Source: Haliotis asinina
Lineage: Eukaryota; Mollusca; Gastropoda; Lepetellida; Haliotidae
Assembly: GCF_037392515.1 (NCBI RefSeq)
Contig: NC_090288.1
Location: 3,713,501-3,777,500, forward strand
DNA: 64,000 bases
Direction: 5' to 3'
The position numbers and the translations under genes were made by a program. Under the pieces are notes generated by a model, which had not been told where the DNA came from, did not search any database, and was given only the letters and a program-made list of their open reading frames with translations. Below are positions 58,901-64,000 of the stretch, piece after piece (within the stretch, counting starts at the first letter, position 1; every line of letters starts with the position of its first letter).

Positions 58901-59721
58901 TCTTCTTTGTTCGTTTGTGCATGAGGGTGGTTGGGTGACGGTTGAAAGCGTCACGTAAACGTTGACATGTTGCATCAAATCTGAAATTCGAACTCAAACA
59001 TCGGTACTCGAGCAGTCTGTCAGCTGCAGAAATACTAGTAAATATCGTTATTGTGAATATATAGCCGATCAGCACGGAAATGGTTCTGCAACTTTTCCCA
59101 ATATTTTGTCTGAATCGTTATATGCATCTGTGTTTCATTAAATGTATAATCAGAAGATTGTAAATAAATGTATATGTACTGATTCCATCAGGGATTAATA
59201 TATTTAGTCAAATGCTCAGGAAACATATTTATACTTACTGAACCTTTCACTGACGCATTATACATATTTATTGAAAGCAAGATCAGATTTAAGTACATTT
59301 AGCACATGATAAAAAATTAACTTCGGGTTTTGTATTTACAACTATTGATATAAACAAAAACTGATACAATATATGTTTGTTCTTTAACCTTGCATTCGGC
59401 AATATTGCAGCAACATATGGCGGTGGTCTGTAAATAATCAAGCCTGCTCCACACAATCCAGTGATCAACAACATGAGCATCGATATGTGCAATCGGGAAA
59501 CAATGACATGCATTATCAAAGTATGTAAGTCTGACCTCCGCTCTCCGTTAGTCGATCTTTTCACAACCTTGAAGAACAGTAGCTCTGACACGGCTCGTCA
59601 TTGGTTCACAAAACACAGAGGGGTGGAAGTAACATAACGCAGTTACCTGTATGGCATCGTCAACTTGGACTAACACGAACACCAAAAGGAGCAACGCCGA
59701 TACTGTCTCCATGTTGGACAT
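47679..59721 (-). CDS. SRCR-EGF-EGF-ZP transmembrane protein, complete
   Basis: Ten exons (59647-59721, 57784-57854, 57224-57474, 56346-56459, 55580-55705, 54846-55024, 53554-53753, 49816-50007, 48448-48692, 47679-47794) sum to 1,569 nt and read as 522 codons plus TAG with no break; all borders are GT-AG and phases agree. Domains in order: signal peptide (1-~22), SRCR (~26-130), EGF (~133-170), calcium-binding EGF (~171-212), ZP (~215-445), furin-type RRKR, C-terminal transmembrane helix, tail KKR. ZP proteins are cleaved near the membrane and polymerise into extracellular filaments or matrices, and SRCR/EGF modules usually bind ligands or partners. The architecture recalls uromodulin/DMBT1-type proteins rather than the abalone egg-coat ZP proteins, which lack SRCR and EGF modules. 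The gene converges on the plus-strand Ig receptor. Function (mucosal defence or matrix) is inference. Confidence 0.88.
48448..48692 (-). CDS. Exon 9: ZP-C end and furin-type site
   Basis: 245 nt, phase 2 in, phase 1 out. GCAID, then FLNCDVTVC and LRCNQNC supply the last cysteines, followed by HRRKRSLP, a consensus furin cleavage site as usual C-terminal to ZP domains. Confidence 0.92.
49380..49475 (-). repeat. R1 fragment
   Basis: 'cacttgattgtccggtcgag', 'gattatttacagaccaccgc' and 'gctgagtgtaacgtt', in an intron of the ZP gene. Confidence 0.7.
49500..49550 (+). repeat. (CA)n microsatellite
   Basis: CACA run with CGCA interruptions. Confidence 0.9.
49816..50007 (-). CDS. Exon 8: ZP-C, first part
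   Basis: 192 nt, phase 2-2. [23 protein letters not shown] and PVRCIATPT match the start of ZP-C modules. One potential N-glycosylation site (NES) and another (NTS). Confidence 0.9.
50085..50320 (+). repeat. R1 copy
   Basis: 'atgccacactcagcgacatt', 'tggcctgtaaataatcgagc', 'tggaccagacattccagtga', 'agtcgcttcttacgacaagc' and 'ggatattcacgggt'. It starts about 80 bp upstream (in gene orientation) of exon 8. Confidence 0.85.
50620..50800 (+). repeat. Tandem repeat, ~32-bp unit, first block
   Basis: Variants of 'tattgcatatttctagatat' + 'gtgccatat'. Same unit as 51035-51365, from which it is separated by a 240-bp unrelated insertion. Confidence 0.8.
51035..51365 (+). repeat. Tandem repeat, 32-bp unit, second block
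   Basis: About ten copies of 'ttatattgcatattactaga' + 'tatgtgacatag', AT-rich, in intron 7 of the ZP gene. The first block and this one were probably a single array split by insertion of 50800-51034. Confidence 0.9.
51366..53500. other. Intron 7 of the ZP gene, mostly unremarkable
   Basis: Apart from a reverse-strand R1 piece at 52030-52110 ('gctgttgatccagattcgat', 'ggccaccaccatatagctgg'), I see no gene, RNA or mobile element. The element-like 'aaaggcacaatgtcacaccc' at 52268 is matched by 'cgtgaaattgtgcctttaaa' near 53070, hinting at an inverted-repeat element of about 830 bp. Confidence 0.4.
53505..53542 (+). repeat. (GGGGTG)n microsatellite
   Basis: Six or so GGGGTG units immediately downstream (gene sense) of the exon 7 donor; the G-rich strand is the non-template plus strand, so the transcript here is C-rich. 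Confidence 0.9.
53554..53753 (-). CDS. Exon 7: ZP-N end and linker
   Basis: 200 nt, phase 0 in, phase 2 out. IMYANVVKS and VPFQCIVPL complete the four-cysteine ZP-N module; the remainder is linker toward ZP-C. The donor (AG|GTACAT) lies next to a (GGGGTG)n run. Confidence 0.9.
54846..55024 (-). CDS. Exon 6: ZP-N, first part
   Basis: 179 nt, phase 1 in, phase 0 out. Reads [36 protein letters not shown] and LGRCGT, matching the conserved C-x-n-M-x-V...DP-x-C...CGT pattern of ZP-N. One N-glycosylation site (NGT). Confidence 0.9.
55335..55455. mobile_element. MITE-like foldback
   Basis: 'ctaaggtgttcgtaataccc' and 'acgaacgctttgtaaaacag' are of the same type as the element at 46735-46838, with a longer unrelated centre. 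Confidence 0.35.
55580..55705 (-). CDS. Exon 5: calcium-binding EGF-like domain
   Basis: 126 nt, phase 1-1. [19 protein letters not shown] carries the D-x-D-E-C calcium site, and [10 protein letters not shown] fits the Asn/Asp hydroxylation consensus C-x-[DN]-x4-[FY]-x-C. Six cysteines in total. Confidence 0.93.
55921..56062 (+). repeat. (GTAT)n microsatellite
   Basis: About 35 perfect tetranucleotides between ZP-gene exons 4 and 5, ending in GTAC variants. The Met-Tyr-Val-Cys repeat frames are by-products. Confidence 0.97.
56346..56459 (-). CDS. Exon 4: EGF-like domain
   Basis: 114 nt, phase 1-1. Six cysteines in EGF spacing: [26 protein letters not shown]. No calcium-binding signature. 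Confidence 0.92.
56725..56950 (+). repeat. R1 copy, diverged
   Basis: 'agatacatcacccagcaata', 'tggaccagacagtctagtga', 'aagtcagcgagtctgaccac' and 'ctgggacttcacgg'. Confidence 0.75.
57224..57474 (-). CDS. Exon 3: SRCR core
   Basis: 251 nt. Motifs: [41 protein letters not shown] and TVAVFCES. With exon 2 it gives six cysteines and a two-exon layout, both typical of group A SRCR domains. The last codon is split after its first base (A|GTAAGC). Confidence 0.92.
57590..57772 (-). repeat. R1 remnant
   Basis: 'accacttgattgtctggttc' and 'atatgtgacgttaaacaac' are R1-like, much worn, directly next to the exon 2 donor. Confidence 0.45.
57784..57854 (-). CDS. Exon 2: SRCR N-terminal part
   Basis: 71 nt, phase 0 in, phase 2 out. 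Reads [20 protein letters not shown], matching the first beta strands of SRCR domains up to E-G-R. Acceptor GTGTTTCAG, donor AG|GTTTGT. Confidence 0.85.
57965..58880 (+). repeat. Degenerate ~23-bp minisatellite
   Basis: Units like 'aacgctaacacagtgtaaat' + 'tta', well ordered at 57965-58330 and increasingly diverged ('aatacagtgtatatt') to 58880. It fills much of intron 1 of the ZP gene. Confidence 0.85.
59385..59560 (+). repeat. R1 copy
   Basis: 'gcattcggcaatattgcagc', 'catatggcggtggtctgtaa', 'cacacaatccagtgatcaac' and 'catgagcatcgatatgtgca'. It lies about 90 bp from the signal-peptide exon of the ZP gene. Confidence 0.85.
59647..59721 (-). CDS. Exon 1: signal peptide (SRCR-EGF-ZP gene)
   Basis: 75 nt, phase 0 end at [29 protein letters not shown] gives a clear signal peptide. 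ATG at 59712 (METVS...) is an equally good start; the upstream one at 59721 was chosen as the first in frame. Confidence 0.85.
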
Positions 59722-60020
59722 ACCTGGTAGTTCGGTGTCCAGGATGTATGTGAAGTACTCCAGCTGGCTTCACTTCATCTGATAGAGGGTCACTACCGTA
59801 TGACATACTTAGAGCCTGCTGTTTGTCTTCTCCCGATAAGGAATCGTTCTCTAGACATGAGGTCTAAAAGTTATGCTGCAAAGAAAGGCATGCTCGCATT
59901 CTTGAATTTGGGCATTCTGGAGCTTGCCTCGAACATGCGTTCTAAAGTAGGCGCATTCCTGATCCTCTACAAGATGCTCAATAACTCTTCCTCCCCTTTG
60001 TAACTTCACCGGTCCATCAT
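59722..60020. promoter_or_regulatory. Likely 5' flank of the SRCR-EGF-ZP gene
   Basis: Inferred only from position upstream of the start codon at 59721. No TATA box or initiator can be singled out with confidence. Confidence 0.3.
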
Positions 60021-60029
60021 TTAATTCCA

Positions 60030-60170
60030 CACCCTACACCCTACACCCCACACCCCCCGCCACCCCCTAAAAATATTTAGAATACAACTTCTCGTGAGCA
60101 CGTTAGGTTGACCTAACCTAACCCTAACCTTACCCTAACCTACTCTTATCCTAACCCTAACTTACCCCTC
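60030..60170 (+). repeat. Telomere-like degenerate (CCCTAA)n / (ACACCCT)n stretch
   Basis: 'ccctacaccctacacccc', then 'aacctaaccctaacctta', 'accctaacctactcttatcc'. It is a short, imperfect interstitial telomere-like repeat. Confidence 0.7.
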
Positions 60171-61685
60171 ATCACCTAAAATTACTACAATTACGTATAA
60201 GAGCATTATGGCGTAGTTTTATAGTTTGTGGTGCTGCATTCTAAATGTAGGTCAGTAGTTGAGTAGATCAAGCAGTTGCTGCTTATTCTAGAACACTAAC
60301 TGCTTTAACTTTATACTTTGGGACAACGAACCTACCTGATAAAGAGGAAACGTTGTATCACATTATCTTCTTAGATCAATTTGTATGAAGTTTTCATCCA
60401 AATCAAATCACTTAACTTCCATTCGAAACTCTCTACCGTGGCCTCCTGATCCAAGGAAGTTCTCAAAAACACCTGGTACCTCGGACTAATTCACATAAGG
60501 ACAATGGATCCAATATCGATCCCTGCTCGTGGTTGTATTTGTACTTGTGTTGCTGTAGGGTGAAACGGTATACCGTGGTATTCCTGTTGATAATGTTGAC
60601 CAATGAACCCTACGCCATGTTCTTGAGATTTTCGGCGTTTGCACCAAGTCAGACGTACTGTGAGGAAGGGACGTCTGGCCGGACGAAGCTCCCTCAGCGA
60701 TACGAGAAAATGGACCCCTCGAAAGTGGAGAAAACGGTCACCGCGTTTGGGAGAACAGCCTCCGAACCCACAGAAAACGGCCTCTGTGCCGAGAGAAAAC
60801 GGTCAACATAGTGGCATCAAAGGAAATTATAGGATTATATGTATCCTGAATAAAAGCGATTTACTTCATTGCGGATAAGCTTTAAACAGTTTGTTTCGTT
60901 TTGATATCCAAAGCTGTTGGACCTTAAGTTGACTGCTTGGTTATTTCGATAGTTACAATCTTTCAGGCTAGATTAGTTGAAGGGTTGCATGCCCAAAAAA
61001 CCAAAGTAAATTTTTGCAACTTTACAGAAGTGACGAAAAACAGTATTTTCATTTTTACTATAGATAGCGAGGCGGAAATAGGCTTAACTCGTAACATGAA
61101 ACATACAATGAAGGATTATGAGTCGTTACACGAGTTTCCATTAATATTTCAACATTTATTGCAAAAAAAAAAAATCATTTTTGACTTCTTCATTACCTGC
61201 CAAAATGACCTAAGTCAGCGCACGTTTCCATGGCAAAACAACCTAAGTCACAAAGGTTGCATGCCGAAATAAACCAACTCACTAATATACTTAACGAATT
61301 TGATTAATTCAGTGAAAATTACCCTGATTATGATTGTAACTATGATTATTTTTCTATTTCAATCCTAAATGATAACAATGACAATAGAATAGGTCCTGGT
61401 ATGGGCATGCAAGCCTAATGTAATATGCAGTTCCAAATTCAATAATTACTGGCACTAAAACAAGATGACATTGTGATAGCATGTTCTCAATCACAAGCAA
61501 CGTCACGGAGTATAGAACAAATGGTTTCCATAAAAATTTGAAGGTGCTGAACAATTTTTTCTTTTGACTAGCACACTGGTTGTATGGGTGCTGATGCCCA
61601 GGTGAGTATATATGGGATATATTGTGGACATGTACTTGACAGAAGTGAGGTGAATATACAATAGAAAACAAGAATCCTGAAGTGC
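60171..61685. other. Intergenic, no gene recognised
   Basis: The open frame 60533-60811 includes a repeated 'gagaaaacgg' element and no domain. 'ggttgcatgcc' occurs at 60982 and 61255 as a short direct repeat. Nothing else is supported. Confidence 0.4.
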
Positions 61686-61689
61686 ATCA

Positions 61690-61912
61690 GTGTAAGTTTA
61701 CTTCGTCAGTGTATTCCTACTTCTTCAGTGTAGTGTTAATCCATCAATGTATTCCTACTCCTTCAGTGTAGTGTTAATCCATCAATGTATTCCTACTTCT
61801 TCAGTGTAGTGTTAATCCATCAATGTATTCCTACTTCTTCAGTGTAGTGTTAATCCATCAATGTATTCCTACTCCTTCAGTGTAGTGTTAATCCATCAAT
61901 GTATTATGTATT
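61690..61912 (+). repeat. 38-bp minisatellite
   Basis: About five copies of 'ttcagtgtagtgttaatcca' + 'tcaatgtattcctact(c/t)c' with period 38. Confidence 0.92.
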
Positions 61913-62350
61913 CTTACTCAGTGCATTCTTATCCCTCCAGTATATTCTTATTCCCCTAGTATATTCTTATTCCTCCAGTATATTTTGATTCCACCAGTAT
62001 ATTCATACCCCTCCAGTATATTCTAACTCCTGCATTATAATCTTTTTTCTCCAGTATATTCTACCCCCTCCAGTATATTCTTATTCCCCCAGTATATTCT
62101 TATTCCTCCAGTGTATTTTGATTCCACCAGTATATTCTACCCCCTCCAGTATATTCTTATTAATCCAGTATATTCTAACCCCTCCAGTATATTCATACCC
62201 CTCCAGTATATTCTAACTCCTCCATTATAAACTTTTTCCTCCATTATAAACGTTTCCTCCAGTATATTCTAACCCTCCAGTATATTCTAACTCCTTCTCT
62301 ATATTGTGATTATTTCAGTATAATCATATTTCTTCTGTATATTCTAATTC
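61913..62350 (+). repeat. 17-18 bp minisatellite
   Basis: Many copies of 'ctccagtatattcttatt' and 'cctccagtatattctaact', with nested larger periods (a ~100-bp block near 61930 recurs near 62060). It directly follows the 38-bp array, with which it shares a 'cagtgtattc'-like core. Confidence 0.9.
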
Positions 62351-62949
62351 CGTGAGTATATTCTTACTCCTTTTAGTGAACATACATGTATGCATCCTCG
62401 ATAGTCTATAGGGTACATGTTACGATATATCTCTTCTATTCTCTTCGAGTTTTTATCGGTACGTAAATCCCGGACATTATCGAGGATAAAATGTACGGTA
62501 TACTGAGCAGAAGTTTTCTCCACATTGGTACATAGTAGTATTATATAGTTGGAAAACCCATAACGTTCATCTGATCTTGAGAGGCATACACAAGACTGAG
62601 GTAGATGTATCTCGCCTAAAGTGACGGGTTTCTACAGCGTCTACAGACGGTAGCTACATTCCTCAATAAGATGGTCGGTTCAGAGTACTGAAAAAGCTGC
62701 AGTGGGGAGACCATTCATCACGACATCAGAAACAAGAAAGAAACAGAAGTTTTCATTGTACTTCAGAATGCGTAAAAAGCAATAAATATCAACAAATAAC
62801 AAGAATTACAAAAAATTAACAAGATCTGAAAGGTGAAACATGTAACAGTTCTTAAACTTTTCATCTCCCGCTTCATTTACTAAACTATTACTAAATATTA
62901 CTAAAACATTACTAAAATTACTAACCCATTACTAAAAATTACTGAAACA
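62351..62949. other. No gene recognised; short (ATTACTAAA)n at the right
   Basis: 62876-62966 contains a run of 'attactaaa' variants abutting the 3' end of the broken ATPase gene. The rest has no recognisable feature. Confidence 0.45.
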
Positions 62950-62959
62950 TTACTAAGAT

Positions 62960-64000
62960 TTACTAAGCCGACCGCAGGTCTCCACAGGACCCACGACTCC
63001 ACTGGCTGGTCGGTTTTCAACACGAGCTTGGCATGTTTAGTTTCAGCGAGCTGTTTTTTCACTCGTTCCCGTTCAGGTTTACTCATCACGTTGTTCGCCC
63101 TAAAACACTCCTCGAACGAATCCCTGTCCTTGCAGTGAAATAATGGCACCCAACGCGTCTGCTCTCTCAAATCTTTCAACACCGAGATGAATTTCTACGT
63201 CAGCACCCATATACTCATTCTCTTCCCACAGAGGTTACTTGTCATATCTTCCTACGAACCTCTGTTCTAATATGGCCATATTTCGCGGTTCTCATAAAAT
63301 CCCCTAGCGCCAAAAAATGGCAGCAGATTTATCTCCCTTTTTCTGGCCAATTAGAACACGTGTTCGACCTAGATTCAACTTGACAAATGCAAGCAATGTG
63401 GAGAAACAAATATGACATGACTGAGTTCTGTCTAGAAGAAACATTTGAGTATCGCGCTCGGGAAGAGGTTCCAGTTTTCACGATGCATCCGGAAATTATC
63501 GACATCTTGTGAACGATCACTTTTGAAACAAGGTCGCTGATTGCACTGCTAAATCTGATTGCCTCCAATCACGAGTCTTGAACACTCGCACCATGAAAGG
63601 GTCGTATTAGAACAGAGGTTATGTAGGAAGATATGACAAGTAACCACTGTGGGAAGAGAATACCATATGCTGTGATTAGCGTGCCGTCCACAGAAGGCTA
63701 AATACGACAGCATGTCTCTTCTTTGTTATTTCTCTGTTAGCGCTGCAATCATCCAGGATGAACAATGTCGGTATTCCTTTAAAACGATTGTGAAAACATT
63801 TTAAATACTCTTGCAAATGTGTCCCCGGGTCGACTCTATATACGTCCGGGTCCGTCATAACCCAAGCTCTTTCCTTGTACGTTTTATTCATGTTTATAGT
63901 AGGGCACAAGATAATGATTTATCAAATACTTCCCTATAATATCCTTCCAACAAATCCAATACAAAAACAGTCTTACCACAATTTGTCTTTGTAATAGCGC
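62960..64000 (-). pseudogene. FtsK/HerA-type packaging ATPase of a Polinton/adintovirus-like element, disrupted
   Basis: Minus-strand fragments in order carry a P-loop-like TNCGKT (63969-63986), a Walker B region LFILDD (in 63676-63909) and a C-terminal segment (62960-63190) with LREQTRW, LFHCKDRDSFEEC and KHAKLVLKTDQP. This is the pattern of DNA-packaging ATPases of large virus-like transposons. Breaks seen: a frame change between the P-loop and the next fragment (near 63900), another near 63712, an in-frame stop near 63195, and the insertion of a ~447-bp element (63216-63662). The gene enters from the right edge. No polymerase, integrase or capsid gene is visible in the window, so only one end of the element, or an isolated fragment, is present. 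Family assignment rests on recognised motifs; exact element type is inferred. Confidence 0.65.
63216..63662. mobile_element. Inverted-repeat element inserted in the ATPase gene
   Basis: Ends 'attctcttcccacagaggtt' and the inverse of 'aaccactgtgggaagagaat' form inverted repeats of about 45-50 bp ('acttgtcatatcttcctac' and 'aacctctgttctaata' also paired). Flanking sequences ccatatact (63207-63215) and ccatatgct (63663-63671) form a 9-bp target duplication with one mismatch. The interior (about 340 bp) has a short open frame without a known domain, so this is a non-autonomous DNA element; Mutator-like elements make 9-bp duplications. Confidence 0.75.

Overview
The window looks like nuclear DNA of a marine gastropod, most probably an abalone (Haliotis). 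Genes are split into short exons by long introns. Two interspersed repeat families that I associate with abalone genomes recur throughout: a ~280-bp element whose core reads 'GGCGGTCTGTAAATAATCGA', and a tRNA-derived SINE with a clear B box. The species call is inference from these repeats; no mitochondrial or rRNA marker is present.

Left part (about 2-47 kb): two paralogous immunoglobulin-superfamily receptor genes stand head to head. The minus-strand gene (signal-peptide exon 5950-6007, Ig exon 1 4386-4712, Ig exon 2 2139-2417) runs off the left edge. The plus-strand gene (signal-peptide exon 10507-10582, Ig exon 1 35271-35597, Ig exon 2 37552-37812, transmembrane exon 39532-39642, uncertain tail exons at 42382 and 46644) runs rightward. 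Every firm junction is phase 1, and the first Ig exon is exactly 327 nt in both genes. They look like secreted or membrane receptors of the expanded molluscan 'CD22-like' type. Intron 1 of the plus gene is about 24.7 kb and holds a 20.4-kb array of fifteen nearly identical 1,374-bp units (14480-34893). The intron after its transmembrane exon holds a second array of about 30 units of 50 bp (40031-41577).

Middle right (47.6-59.7 kb, minus strand): a complete ten-exon gene can be joined in one frame with no breaks (1,569 nt, 522 codons plus stop). It encodes signal peptide, SRCR domain, EGF, calcium-binding EGF, full ZP domain with 10 cysteines, a furin-type RRKR site, a transmembrane helix and a very short tail, followed by an AATAAA signal. 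It converges on the plus-strand Ig receptor.

Right end (62.9-64 kb): a broken gene for an FtsK/HerA-type packaging ATPase, most like those of Polinton/adintovirus-type elements, is interrupted by a ~447-bp inverted-repeat element with a 9-bp imperfect target duplication.

Mobile DNA elsewhere: a nearly intact Tc1-like DD34E transposon (2774-4299) in an intron of the minus Ig gene, a decayed non-LTR retrotransposon (7.55-9.07 kb), a PIF/Harbinger transposase remnant (38.7-39.1 kb), several foldback MITEs and many SINE copies. Microsatellites and minisatellites fill much of the remainder. Most other open frames are by-products of simple repeats or intron sequence.
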